From the NCBI GenBank assembly GCA_009773165.1, contig WOUZ01000013.1:25960-89959 (forward strand): a DNA stretch of 64,000 nt, in the 5' to 3' direction. The notes below the pieces were generated by a model, which saw only the letters and a program-made list of their open reading frames with translations, ran no database searches and had not been told where the DNA came from. Positions 1 to 8,497 of the stretch are shown here, piece after piece; within the stretch, counting starts at the first letter, position 1; every line of letters starts with the position of its first letter. Position numbers and translations under genes: made by a program. Origin of the DNA: Bacteroidota bacterium (lineage in GTDB: Bacteria; Bacteroidota; Bacteroidia; Bacteroidales; F082).

Positions 1-1
1 T

Positions 2-403
2 GTAGATAATCAGCGTCTTATGGATCAGGAACTTGCAGTGATTCGTGACAAAATGCAACGGGAATATGAGTTGGGAAATTATGTGATAGCCGGTGGCGAC
101 TGGAATATGAATCCTCCTGTTTTTATCCCTTCAGATAATTACAATGGTCATCGCCACGAGGCAGCTGCTGTAAAGTTTGATGCTTCTTTCCTGCCCGAAG
201 GCTGGAAGTTTAATTTCGACAGGTCAGTACCAACGAACCGCGCACTCCATCAATCATATATTAAAGGAGATAACGCAACGGCTACCATTGATTTTTTCAT
301 TACATCACCCAATATAAGTGTGGTAGATATGGAAGCCATCGACCTGGGTTTTGTTCACAGCGATCATAATCCTGTACGCATTAAAATTCTTTTGCAGGAA
401 TGA
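2..403 (+). CDS. Endonuclease/exonuclease/phosphatase family protein, C-terminal part
   Basis: The reading frame is open to the left edge, so this is the 3' part of a longer gene; the first in-frame ATG at 20 is probably internal. The fragment has the EEP-fold landmarks GGDWNMNP (Asp/Asn metal and phosphate site) and a C-terminal SDHNPV (Asp-His catalytic pair), shared by DNase I-like nucleases, sphingomyelinases and inositol phosphatases. Substrate cannot be told from this part. Its stop overlaps the next start by 4 nt (ATGA), so it is probably translationally coupled to the YceI-like gene. The fold assignment is firm, the specific activity unknown. Confidence 0.8.
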   Translation, partial: VDNQRLMDQELAVIRDKMQREYELGNYVIAGGDWNMNPPVFIPSDNYNGHRHEAAAVKFDASFLPEGWKFNFDRSVPTNRALHQSYIKGDNATATIDFFITSPNISVVDMEAIDLGFVHSDHNPVRIKILLQE

Positions 404-978
404 GCGGAAAGAAAGGCAGGTTGATCGTTTTTTTGTGGCTTATTGCGCTGCTTTATTGGCCGGCAAGTGATCTTATTGCTCAACAAAAAACAACCTTTGT
501 GACTGAGAAAGGCAGTATCCGTTTTGTTTCCGAAGCACCGCTGGAAATCATCCGGGCATCGTCAGCCTCCCTCAAAGGGGCTATTGACCTCGAACAGCGC
601 AGTTTTCTTTTCGTTCTCGACAACGTCAGTTTCAAAGGATTTAACAGTCCATTGCAGCAAGAACATTTTCACGAGAACTATATGGAAACTAAAACCTTTC
701 CTCAGACAACTTTCAAAGGGAAAATTATTGAACAGCCTTTGCCGGTGAATGGAACAACGCAGACGGTTAGAGCAAAGGGCATCCTCGATCTGCATGGAGT
801 AAAAACAGAACGTATTATCAAGGCTGTACTCACATATGAAGAAGGACAGTTGAGCGTAAAAGCCGATTTCAGTGTCTTTCTGGAAGATCATGCCATACGG
901 ATTCCTAAGGTCGTTTCAAAAAAGATCGCGCCTGAAATACAGGTGACAGTTGATGCTGTGATGCGCGCCAATAACTGA
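400..978 (+). CDS. YceI-like family protein, secreted
   Basis: 192 residues with an N-terminal signal or anchor segment (about residues 8-28) ending near LIAQQ, followed by a domain resembling the YceI lipocalin-like fold: FLFVLDNVSFKGFNSPLQQ, then a HFHENYMETKTFP region and TFKGKI. YceI proteins bind isoprenoid or other amphiphilic lipids in the periplasm; the ligand here is unknown. It overlaps the upstream nuclease-family gene by 4 nt. A 47-nt gap separates it from the sensor kinase downstream, so the three may share a transcript. The family call rests on motif resemblance. Confidence 0.7.
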   Translation: MSGKKGRLIVFLWLIALLYWPASDLIAQQKTTFVTEKGSIRFVSEAPLEIIRASSASLKGAIDLEQRSFLFVLDNVSFKGFNSPLQQEHFHENYMETKTFPQTTFKGKIIEQPLPVNGTTQTVRAKGILDLHGVKTERIIKAVLTYEEGQLSVKADFSVFLEDHAIRIPKVVSKKIAPEIQVTVDAVMRANN

Positions 979-1025
979 ACGAACCCGATGAAACCAGCCA
1001 CATCCCGAAAACAACTGCTCCGGTA

Positions 1026-3902
1026 ATGAAACGCACGGTATTGTATATACTGCCGCTGATGCTGCTTTTACTTGCTCAACAAGTGATGGCTCATCAACTT
1101 TTTACGCGTAGTTTTTTTCCGGGTTATAAGATCGATGGAAAAAAAATCAGCTGCATGACCGAGAATCCAGAAGGCTTTGTTTTTATAGGGACACTAGGGG
1201 CGGTTTACCTGTTTGATGGCTTAAGTTATACAGCCTTGCCTTTCCCCGACAGCTTGCGTCATGCCGAAGTTACAGTGGTGCAAACCTGCAATATGAAACT
1301 ATATGCAGGTCTGAACAATGGCAGTGTTCTTTGCTGGGAGGAACTGCGAACGATGAAACCGGCACGTTTTATTACCGACACTGAGGCGGCGGTTACCGAT
1401 ATCGAGCTTCAGGAGGATATCCTGTGGGTTTCGACCTACGGACAGGGACTCTTTTCCATAATGGATTCACAAGAGCAAACTGGAAGCACAAAGCTATCTT
1501 CACTTCCGGATGACTTTATTTATGACCTTCAGAGAGACGACGCCGGAAATTTGTGGGCTGGTACCGATGCAGGGTTGGTTAAAATAACACGGCAAAGCGA
1601 TGGAATTAGGGTTCAGGTTATTGATCAGACCAATGGTCTACCCGATCTGATTGTGACCCGCCTGCATCTCGATACTCAAAACATTCTTTGGCTTGGCTTT
1701 CACGACGGCGGCTTTTGTTCCTATGATATCGATCATGAAAAACTTATTCAGTATGCTGCTGCCGATGGCTGGGATAAAGGACCTGTGACTGGTTTGCTGG
1801 AAATTGATGATTACCTGTGGATTAGCAGCGCAACGCATGGAATCATTGCCTTCCAACTTTCAAATGAACAACTTATGTGTTGGCCTGCAACAGAAGATCA
1901 AGACCTTCCCGAGCGCAGCATCGCTCTGGTAAAAAGTCAGCTGAGGGGTTTTTGGGTTGCAGGAAACGACCGGCTGGTTTGGACCGCTGGCCGACAGATG
2001 GAGCTATTTGCCAGTATTGGAGGGTTTACAACTAAGGCCACCACCGCTATACTTGTTGACAGGAAAGGCAGGTTGTGGTGGAGTACCGAAACGGGGGTGT
2101 TTATGACCGAAAACCTCATCGAAGGTCATAGTAAAGTTGTACAACTGAAGCCGGGCGCTACTTCCGGAGGTTTTTTTGCCTCCTGCCTTTATGAGGATAT
2201 TTATGGTGTTATCTGGATGGGAACACTTGATAAAGGAGTGTTCGCCTATGACCCCAATGCGAAGAGCTGGAAAAATTATACTGAAAACGATGGATTGATC
2301 AACAACAATATCCTCTCCATCAGCGGAAAAGGAAACGATATCTGGTTTGCTACTCTGGGAGGGGCTTCACTCGCAAAGCTACAGCCCGACCATAGCCTTC
2401 GGTTTGAATCGCAGGAAGTAAAGATGCTGGGGAGTAATTACATTTACGCTATACTCACCGACAGTCGCGGAAGGGTTTGGTTTGCAACCGATGGTAATGG
2501 AATTCAGATGCTTGACAAAGGAAAACTCATCGAAGTACTTCCCGACAGCTTACATAATGAGGTTTTTTATACGCTGACAGAAGCAGCTGATAGTGCCATT
2601 TGGATGGCTTCGCCGGGGAAAGGTTTGCTACGATGGAGTAGCGATGGATTGCAGTCGTTTACTACTAATCAGGGACTTAGTTCAAATACGATCACCTCCT
2701 TACTTCAAACAAACACGCCTTATTTGCTGGCAGTGGGCTACGATGGATTTGATCTCATCAAAGTCTGGGATCAGACAATTTTCCACGGCAGCAACCACTA
2801 TGGATTGCCTGCTGCCCAGAGTGGGTTGGGCGTTATCACTTCCAATAATGAAGGTGTGGTTTTCATTGGTACCAACGAAGGTATCCTGCGTTTGGAATCT
2901 ATCAGCGATCTGGCCAACAGGAAACCGCTGCTGCGCCTTCGTCTGTTAACAGCAAATCTGGAGGCACTCGATTTTGAAGCTCCCCTCCGATTGAAGCACG
3001 ATCAGCGACAAATCAGCATTTCGTATGCAGGACTCTGGTATCCACAACCGGAACAACTACGTTTTGAGGTGACCTTAACAGGACAAGAGTCTACACAGTT
3101 TGAAACACGCGATCAGACATTGCATTTCGGAAATCTGCAACCTGGCAGCTATTCAGTGGAGATCCATGAAAAAGACAGCGTTACAGCCGATAAAGGCATC
3201 CTTCTGAAATTTTTTATTCAGATGCCCTGGTGGCAGCAATGGTGGGTCATTGCAATGGCGGTGCTTGGAATGCTTGCTTTTATCGTTGGCTGGATGCGGC
3301 AACGTGAGCGTAAAATCAATGCCCGTCAGCAAATATTACGTGAGAAATCGGAGTTCGAATACCGTAACCTTCGAAGTCAGGTAAACCCTCATTTCCTTTT
3401 CAACAGCTTCAGTACGCTAATCGCATTGATTGAAGAGCAGGGAGGCGAAGCAATAGGATATGTTGAAAAACTTAGTGACTTTTTCAGGCAAATTCTTGAA
3501 TACCGTGATGCCACATTGATTACACTTGAAGAAGAAATGAAATTGCTTGAAACCTATCTTTTTCTTCAGAAGAAACGTTATGGCTCCAGCTTCGTGACCG
3601 AGATACATAGCTGCGAAGCCATCCGTGACAGTAAAATTCCGCCCATGACCCTTCAGATGTTGGCCGAGAATGCCCTGAAACACAATGTAGCCTCAAAAAG
3701 CAAACCTTTGTTATTGAAGATCGATTGTACTGAAAATGAGATCATAGTAACAAACAGAATACAGACAAAAACAACTACCGAAGCCTCCACAGGGCTGGGG
3801 TTACAAAACATAACGGAAAGGTATCGGTTGTTTGCGTGTAAGACACCTGTATTCGAAAAGACAAATGAAACTTTTAGAGTTGTTCTTCCGTTAATCCGTT
3901 AA
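1026..3902 (+). CDS. Two-component regulator propeller sensor histidine kinase (LytS-like)
   Basis: 958 residues. A signal peptide (about 1-22) precedes many beta-propeller repeats (roughly 35-640) with recurring patterns such as LWAGTDAGL, IWMGTLDKGVF and VWFATDGNGI, typical of Reg_prop sensor domains. A Y_Y_Y-like domain (about 660-735) and one membrane helix (about 740-762) follow. The cytoplasmic part is a His_kinase (PF06580) type: NPHFLFNS contains the probable phospho-acceptor His789, then MLAENALKHN (N box) and GLGLQNI (G box). Such kinases usually pair with a LytTR response regulator, but none is adjacent: the next gene is ftsX on the other strand. The propeller probably senses an extracytoplasmic ligand, which is not identifiable. 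Confidence 0.88.
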   Translation: MKRTVLYILPLMLLLLAQQVMAHQLFTRSFFPGYKIDGKKISCMTENPEGFVFIGTLGAVYLFDGLSYTALPFPDSLRHAEVTVVQTCNMKLYAGLNNGSVLCWEELRTMKPARFITDTEAAVTDIELQEDILWVSTYGQGLFSIMDSQEQTGSTKLSSLPDDFIYDLQRDDAGNLWAGTDAGLVKITRQSDGIRVQVIDQTNGLPDLIVTRLHLDTQNILWLGFHDGGFCSYDIDHEKLIQYAAADGWDKGPVTGLLEIDDYLWISSATHGIIAFQLSNEQLMCWPATEDQDLPERSIALVKSQLRGFWVAGNDRLVWTAGRQMELFASIGGFTTKATTAILVDRKGRLWWSTETGVFMTENLIEGHSKVVQLKPGATSGGFFASCLYEDIYGVIWMGTLDKGVFAYDPNAKSWKNYTENDGLINNNILSISGKGNDIWFATLGGASLAKLQPDHSLRFESQEVKMLGSNYIYAILTDSRGRVWFATDGNGIQMLDKGKLIEVLPDSLHNEVFYTLTEAADSAIWMASPGKGLLRWSSDGLQSFTTNQGLSSNTITSLLQTNTPYLLAVGYDGFDLIKVWDQTIFHGSNHYGLPAAQSGLGVITSNNEGVVFIGTNEGILRLESISDLANRKPLLRLRLLTANLEALDFEAPLRLKHDQRQISISYAGLWYPQPEQLRFEVTLTGQESTQFETRDQTLHFGNLQPGSYSVEIHEKDSVTADKGILLKFFIQMPWWQQWWVIAMAVLGMLAFIVGWMRQRERKINARQQILREKSEFEYRNLRSQVNPHFLFNSFSTLIALIEEQGGEAIGYVEKLSDFFRQILEYRDATLITLEEEMKLLETYLFLQKKRYGSSFVTEIHSCEAIRDSKIPPMTLQMLAENALKHNVASKSKPLLLKIDCTENEIIVTNRIQTKTTTEASTGLGLQNITERYRLFACKTPVFEKTNETFRVVLPLIR

Positions 3903-3921
3903 GCGGGTAAATCACCTTACA

Positions 3922-4806
3922 CTAAACAAAAAGCTTGTCAGTGCGCGTTCGCAGGTATTTCCGCAAGGCGAAAAAAGTAGAAAAACCAGTGAGAAGAACA
4001 CCAAGAAGTAATATGCTTCCATACAGAAAAGCAATCATGGTGCTATCTTGTAACTGTTCAAGTTCGGGTATACTTTGAAGCGCCAGATACAACATCCCAG
4101 AAAGCAACAGCAGCGAAAATACAGCTCCAATGAAACCCTGAATCATAGCGGTGATGATGAAGGGTTTACGGATGAAACCCTCAGTAGCTCCAACCAGTTG
4201 CATGCTTCGTATAAGAAACCTGCGGGCATAAACTGTCAGGCGGATTGTGTTGTTTATAAGCGCGATAGCAATTATGAGAAGCAGGAGTACAAACACAAAC
4301 AGCACCAGTCCAATCCGTTGGATGTTTTGGTTAATCAAATCCACAAGCGATTTTTGATAATAAACCTCTTTAACATCTGAATTCTGAAGCAAACGTTGTT
4401 CGATCATCCGAAGACTATCCGAATTTGCCCAGTCGGCCCTGAATTTCACTTCAATGGAAGGGAGCAATGGATTTTCGTCGTTGCCAAGCCATTGGATGAA
4501 GTCTTCTCCCAAATCCTGCGCCAGGCGCTTTGTAGCTTCTTCGCGCGTTATGTAATACGTGGATTTGACATGGGGATTGGCATCAAGCATTTTTTGCATC
4601 TGAATGATTGTCGCTTCACGAACGCCCTCTTTCATGATGATTTCAAAGCCGATATTCTCTTTAATGAGATCGGATAATTTGCTGGCATTGAGAACGATAA
4701 TACCAAACATGCCCAGTGTGAAAAGCACAAGGGAAATACTTACAACCGAAGTAATGTAAGAGCCTGTAAGCCGTCGTTTGGTATAAATTTCTTCGTTTTG
4801 TATCAT
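3922..4806 (-). CDS. ftsX: Cell division protein FtsX
   Basis: 294 residues with the FtsX layout: a short cytoplasmic N-terminus (TKRRLTGSYITSVVSISLV), a first membrane helix (about 18-40), an extracytoplasmic domain (about 45-165) and three further helices (about 168-190, 212-240, 258-282). FtsX with the ATPase FtsE forms an ABC-type complex at the septum that controls peptidoglycan hydrolases during division. No ftsE is adjacent, which is common in Bacteroidota. A promoter-like element lies just upstream. The gene is convergent with the propeller kinase, leaving 19 nt between the stops. Confidence 0.92.
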   Translation of the reverse strand: MIQNEEIYTKRRLTGSYITSVVSISLVLFTLGMFGIIVLNASKLSDLIKENIGFEIIMKEGVREATIIQMQKMLDANPHVKSTYYITREEATKRLAQDLGEDFIQWLGNDENPLLPSIEVKFRADWANSDSLRMIEQRLLQNSDVKEVYYQKSLVDLINQNIQRIGLVLFVFVLLLLIIAIALINNTIRLTVYARRFLIRSMQLVGATEGFIRKPFIITAMIQGFIGAVFSLLLLSGMLYLALQSIPELEQLQDSTMIAFLYGSILLLGVLLTGFSTFFALRKYLRTRTDKLFV

Positions 4807-4822
4807 CAGAACTTTGAAAGGG

Positions 4823-4851
4823 CGAAGTTACAAAAAAGCAATAAGAAACAA
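4823..4851 (-). promoter_or_regulatory. Predicted Bacteroidota-type promoter of ftsX
   Basis: On the minus strand, TAACTTCG (complement of 4823-4830) matches the -7 consensus TAnnTTTG with one change, and TTG (complement of 4849-4851) lies 18 nt upstream, a usual -33 spacing. The element ends 16 nt before the ftsX start codon. Confidence 0.5.
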
Positions 4852-4965
4852 TTGCTGATAAAAATCTTTCAAAGAAATTGATTTTAAACACTTTAACAAT
4901 TTTTAAACAAGCAAATGAGGTGGTATTGACAAAGTCGTCTTACTTTCGCCATTCAATTTAAATAT

Positions 4966-5595
4966 GTGCGTATACCTGTTATCATACTCTGTTTAATGCT
5001 GGCTTCGGTGAGTCTTGTTGCCCAGCAAGAGCGCATCTGGATTGAAGGTCAGGTGATTTCAGCTGATAGTTTGCTGCCGTTGAAGAATGTACATATCATC
5101 AGCAGGATGGCACGCAGCGGCACAATCAGCGATAGTGACGGCAGTTTTATTCTTCGCGGAACAGCGATTGACACTGTTTATTTCAGTGTGATAGGCTATG
5201 GATACAGCATTAGGAAATATCGTGATACCGATCATGAAGAAGGAAAGCCATGGACTGTTTTGCTGCATAAAGATACAGTGATGATGGAGGAAGTAGTGGT
5301 TCGTTCGTTTTACGACTGGCCGACTTTCAAACACCTTTTTGTGCATATGAAACCCATTAAACCCGTGAATCTGACCGATGTCACGGATGAATTAAAAGAT
5401 ATATTGTTGTATGTGCGACCTGCGCCTATGACTTTCAAAGGACCTATTCAAACCCTTTACGACCTTTTCAATGACATGGCACGACTGCAGCGAAGACTTG
5501 AGCGCAATCGCAAATATTACAACGATCAGCTGATGAGGGAAGGCAGGCTGGATGAGTTGATTCCTGAAGAGCCTGACCACACCGAAAAAAAATAG
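4966..5595 (+). CDS. Carboxypeptidase-regulatory-like domain protein, secreted
   Basis: 209 residues starting at GTG; the overlapping ATG at 4964 is in another frame. A signal peptide (MRIPVIILCLMLASVSLVAQQ) precedes a beta-sandwich of the CarboxypepD_reg-like type (about 24-108): IEGQVISADSLLPLKNVHI, a SDSDGSFIL turn, and a VVVRS strand end. This domain begins TonB-dependent receptors and many Bacteroidota surface proteins, but here no receptor barrel follows. The C-terminal 100 residues are charged and probably helical, ending in lysines. Function unknown. It is convergent with the short mscS gene. Confidence 0.65.
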   Translation: MRIPVIILCLMLASVSLVAQQERIWIEGQVISADSLLPLKNVHIISRMARSGTISDSDGSFILRGTAIDTVYFSVIGYGYSIRKYRDTDHEEGKPWTVLLHKDTVMMEEVVVRSFYDWPTFKHLFVHMKPIKPVNLTDVTDELKDILLYVRPAPMTFKGPIQTLYDLFNDMARLQRRLERNRKYYNDQLMREGRLDELIPEEPDHTEKK

Positions 5596-5678
5596 TGACC
5601 GGATTTCAGCAGATTACAAGAGGTTTTCATCCCAATTCTGCAATTTGGTGATATCTTTAAAACGAAGTTCTGCAGGAT

Positions 5679-6185
5679 TTATTCTTCCGGTCGGTCATCT
5701 TCCAGGGCAATAGTTTTCTGCAATACAATCGTGTTTGGAATGGTTACCAATCCGTTATTTTCGGTTCGTATATACATGAAAAACAACGAGATGTTTTCAA
5801 CTACACCTTCTATAGGGTAGTCTTTATCAAGGATTTTTATCCGACCACCAATATGTACAGGGTGGTTAAAAAACAAAATCATACTTGAAGTCAGGTTCGA
5901 TAATATGGACCATTGGGCAAAAAACCCGACACCTAATATAGTTAGAGCAGAAGTGATGTACAGCGTCACCTGTTGGGAATCGACACCCCAAATGGCTGTT
6001 AAAAGAATGATACCAACCAGGAAGATTAACAGGTTGATAATTTTTGAAATGATGCGTTTTCGTTCGGGTGCAAAATGAAATTTAAGCACAATATTATTGA
6101 CAATGAAACGCAACAGCACCTTTATAATTAACAGGAAGGCAATGACTGCCACGGTTTGAAGTAGTTGTAATTGGTATTGTTCCAT
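5679..6185 (-). CDS. Small MscS-family mechanosensitive ion channel
   Basis: 168 residues, much shorter than E. coli MscS (286). Three hydrophobic helices (about 8-30, 48-66, 73-90) are followed by the conserved pore helix and beta domain: LGVGFFAQWSILSNLTSS, FFNHPVHIGGRIKI, then IEGVVENISLFFMYIRT and VTIPNTIVLQKTI. The large C-terminal cage domain is missing, as in compact MscS homologues. It probably releases solutes on hypo-osmotic shock from the inner membrane, or has a signalling role. A strong hairpin terminator separates it from the blaI/M56 pair upstream, so it should have its own promoter. Confidence 0.85.
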   Translation of the reverse strand: MEQYQLQLLQTVAVIAFLLIIKVLLRFIVNNIVLKFHFAPERKRIISKIINLLIFLVGIILLTAIWGVDSQQVTLYITSALTILGVGFFAQWSILSNLTSSMILFFNHPVHIGGRIKILDKDYPIEGVVENISLFFMYIRTENNGLVTIPNTIVLQKTIALEDDRPEE

Positions 6186-6270
6186 GTTTTTTGTCTCAAA
6201 ATAAAATCAGGCTGCAAATTTCGCAAAAAATGACGGATAAATGCTCCAAATTGCAGTGATTTGGCTCTAC

Positions 6271-6306
6271 ATAAAAAAATTGACAGGCCATTCAAGCCTG
6301 TCAATT
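6271..6306 (-). terminator. Rho-independent terminator downstream of the blaI/M56 pair
   Basis: A perfect 11-bp stem, AATTGACAGGC (6278-6288) with GCCTGTCAATT (6296-6306), has a 7-nt loop and is followed on the minus strand by a run of T (complement of 6273-6279). It lies about 65 nt after the M56-TonB stop. A T-run on the plus strand after 6310 would also make it usable in the other direction. Confidence 0.85.
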
Positions 6307-6329
6307 GAGCGTTTTTTGTTCTAATAATC

Positions 6330-6351
6330 AACTAAAAAATTAGTTATACAA
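6330..6351 (+). promoter_or_regulatory. Operator-like palindrome downstream of the M56-TonB gene
   Basis: AACTAA-N4-TTAGTT (6330-6345) continues as ATACAA, giving the 12-mer TTAGTTATACAA at 6340-6351. The same 12-mer with the same AACTAA-N4 prefix occurs on the minus strand just upstream of blaI (complement of 8095-8116). Shared architecture at both ends of a repressor/antirepressor pair suggests BlaI-family binding sites. Being AT-rich, it could alternatively take part in termination. Binding is inferred. Confidence 0.4.
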
Positions 6352-6369
6352 AACAAAAAAATAATGTAA

Positions 6370-7689
6370 CTAATTAAGTTTAAAGGTAACCGGTAGATTA
6401 AAGCTGACATTTACGTTTTTGCCACGTTGCTGACCAGGAGTCCAGTCTGGCATCATAGCCACTACACGAGCAGCTTCTTCATCACACCCATGACCGATGC
6501 CGCGTATCACCTTGACATTGGACACTTTCCCGTTTTTGTCGACAATGAAATTGACAAATACTTTTCCCTGAACAGTGTCTTTTCGGGCACTTTCCGGATA
6601 TCGGATGTTGGAAACCATAAATTTTATCATTGCTTCTCCACCTCCGGGAAACTCAGGCATTGTCTCAACCACGGTGAAAACCTCATCAGTAATGGAATCG
6701 GATGTAACAGTTGCTAATTCTTCTGTCTTAACCACATCGGCAACATACTCTGCAACAACAGCCTGACTCTCTTTTGCATCGGAGGAAGTCGTTTCTGTTG
6801 AATTCATCTGGCACGACTGTATTACCACAGCAGTCAGCACAAAAGGCATGAGAAACATGATTTTAAACCAGTTACGGGCCGGTTTCTGCCACTTTTGTTG
6901 ATTCATCATAAGCATTCTTTTTTTTATCAGTGAAACATTAAAAGGATTTGTAACAGGTATCAAACCTCCGGAGAGGTGAATTGTAAGCAGACTTTGCTGA
7001 TAAGCAGTTTTGTCGTGCTGAGCGAGAACGATGCTGTCAGCTTCAAATTCATGCATTGCACGAAGTTCATGCCGTAAATAATAAAAGGCAGGATGAAACC
7101 AGAACAAAATGCGCAGCAACTCGAAGAATATCACATCTACCGAATGCAGTCGCCGAAAATGAGCCTTTTCGTGAGCCAGTATGGTTTCAAATTCAGCAAC
7201 ATTTAAGGCTTTTTGAGGAACAAAAAACCAATGAAAAAACGAAAATGGTGGCGTTTCATAGGGTAGCTCGATGAGTGTCAGACCTTGATGTTTTCTACCT
7301 TTGAAACGGATGATGATCATAAGTAAACGACTTAACTGCCACAATAACAGGGCCCCCATTCCAAAACTCAGAATCAGCAGCAGCCAGCGTGCAGGAGGTA
7401 CAGCGCTAATACCTGTAGCAATATGACCCGCTGTTTGGCTGTAACCCGTTGTAGCTGTAATAATGATTTCGGGAAGTGTATAAGTTGTACTTAACGAATT
7501 TTCAGATGAATTCAGAGCCAATTCGATGTTGTGCGGCAGTGAAAGCACTAAGGAAAAAAAACCGGAACCCAGCAGAAAAAAGCGATTAAAAGAGGGGTTA
7601 ACCTTACGACTCAGCATGATTTTATATGCCACTGCAAAGAGAAGCAAATAAACGGAAGCCCGCAGCATATAACCGACAAAGAGTTCCAT
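6370..7689 (-). CDS. M56 (BlaR1/MecR1-like) peptidase with TonB C-terminal domain
   Basis: 439 residues. The N-terminal half has three or four membrane helices (about 5-25, 38-52, 102-128, and 272-290 after the peptidase) around a zinc metalloprotease with HEKAH (173-177) and downstream HEFEAD, the M56 signature. A low-complexity linker (about 292-340) leads to a TonB C-terminal domain (about 345-439) beginning FPGGGEAMIKFM. M56 proteins cleave or inactivate the cognate BlaI-type repressor after sensing a signal; no penicillin-binding sensor domain is present. TonB normally carries proton-motive energy to outer-membrane receptors. The fusion is frequent in Bacteroidota, but its trigger is unknown. 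blaI is 12 nt upstream, forming an operon. Confidence 0.85.
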   Translation of the reverse strand: MELFVGYMLRASVYLLLFAVAYKIMLSRKVNPSFNRFFLLGSGFFSLVLSLPHNIELALNSSENSLSTTYTLPEIIITATTGYSQTAGHIATGISAVPPARWLLLILSFGMGALLLWQLSRLLMIIIRFKGRKHQGLTLIELPYETPPFSFFHWFFVPQKALNVAEFETILAHEKAHFRRLHSVDVIFFELLRILFWFHPAFYYLRHELRAMHEFEADSIVLAQHDKTAYQQSLLTIHLSGGLIPVTNPFNVSLIKKRMLMMNQQKWQKPARNWFKIMFLMPFVLTAVVIQSCQMNSTETTSSDAKESQAVVAEYVADVVKTEELATVTSDSITDEVFTVVETMPEFPGGGEAMIKFMVSNIRYPESARKDTVQGKVFVNFIVDKNGKVSNVKVIRGIGHGCDEEAARVVAMMPDWTPGQQRGKNVNVSFNLPVTFKLN

Positions 7690-7701
7690 GATCTGATCGC
7701 T

Positions 7702-8079
7702 TTAGGTTGATTCTTTTTTACGGATTTCTTCTTCTATCATCAGTTTGATCTCTTCCAGCTCAGTTAGTGTAAGTGTTTTTTCATGCGAGAAAAACGAAAC
7801 CAGCTGATGAAAAGAGTTGCTGAAATAATTGCTCATCAAGCCCTTGACAAGATGTTTGGAATACACTTTCTTTTCGATAAGTGGATGGTAGCGGTGTGTT
7901 TTGCCAAAAGCATCATGACCAACAAAGCCCTTTTTCTCAAGAATTCGTACAATTGTCGAAACGGTGTTGTAGGCAGGTTTAGGTTCGGGCAGGCGATCGA
8001 TGATATCGTGCACAAAGGCCTGTTTCAGCTCCCACAGTTCCTGCATAATTTGCTCTTCGGCTTTTGTTAATTCTTTCAT
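7702..8079 (-). CDS. BlaI/MecI/CopY-family transcriptional repressor
   Basis: 125 residues. The N-terminal winged helix includes LTKAEEQIMQELWEL and the recognition region YNTVSTIVRILEKKGFV, the Penicillinase_R signature; a helical C-terminal dimerisation region follows (about 75-122). Members repress their own operon by binding palindromes and are inactivated by a partner M56 protease, which is encoded immediately downstream. No beta-lactamase or PBP2a-like target lies nearby, so the controlled function is unclear; blaI/M56-TonB itself is the likeliest target. Palindromes occur 12-37 nt upstream of the start. Confidence 0.88.
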   Translation of the reverse strand: MKELTKAEEQIMQELWELKQAFVHDIIDRLPEPKPAYNTVSTIVRILEKKGFVGHDAFGKTHRYHPLIEKKVYSKHLVKGLMSNYFSNSFHQLVSFFSHEKTLTLTELEEIKLMIEEEIRKKEST

Positions 8080-8091
8080 AGACTATTGTTA

Positions 8092-8116
8092 TAGTTGTAT
8101 AACTAAATAATTAGTT
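8092..8116 (-). promoter_or_regulatory. Predicted BlaI operator upstream of blaI
   Basis: Two overlapping inverted repeats: TAGTT-N4-AACTA (8092-8105) and AACTAA-N4-TTAGTT (8101-8116). They sit 12-37 nt before the start codon, where a repressor would block transcription or its start. The minus-strand reading AACTAA-N4-TTAGTTATACAA is repeated at 6330-6351. Binding by the adjacent repressor is inferred. Confidence 0.5.
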
Positions 8117-8304
8117 AATTAAAATACAATGATACAACCAAAGAAAACATTTGTCAAGTTTTTTTTTAGGTTAAGGAAAATTTATAGATTCAAAGATTCG
8201 ACCCGAAGGCTTTCTGGTTTGAGGATTCAAGGATTCAAAGCAAAAACTTCAGGACTTGCTTATGAGACTGAATTGTTAACGGCAGGATATTCTGTCAACA
8301 AATA

Positions 8305-8448
8305 AACAAATCAACGAATCAACAAATCAACTTTTGCTATTGTCTTTGGTATTTAAAGATTTATAAATTAGAATATTATGCACCAACCCTAAACTCTAAA
8401 TCCTAAACTCTAAACCAACAAATCAACGAATCAACAAATCAACTTTTG
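8305..8448. repeat. 32-bp direct repeat pair with a tandem AT-rich motif between
   Basis: An identical 32-bp stretch occurs at 8305-8336 and 8417-8448; it consists of near-tandem AATCAAC steps and ends in CTTTTG. Between them are tandem TAAACTCTAAA-type units (about 8389-8415). The wider spacer 8117-8497 has further short repeats such as GGATTCAAGGATTC and no credible gene. Such simple arrays are common in Bacteroidota intergenic DNA; this one lies directly downstream of the AAA/DUF4143 gene. Confidence 0.75.
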
Positions 8449-8497
8449 GACTTTGGTCTGGCAGATTCGGCTGTGTCAACTCTAACTTTTAAACCCC

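Noticed and set aside
4921..4965. TTGAC followed by TACTTTCG as a promoter of the gene at 4966
   Set aside because: The two elements are only about 12 nt apart, far shorter than the usual 18-19 nt, so I could not support a full promoter.
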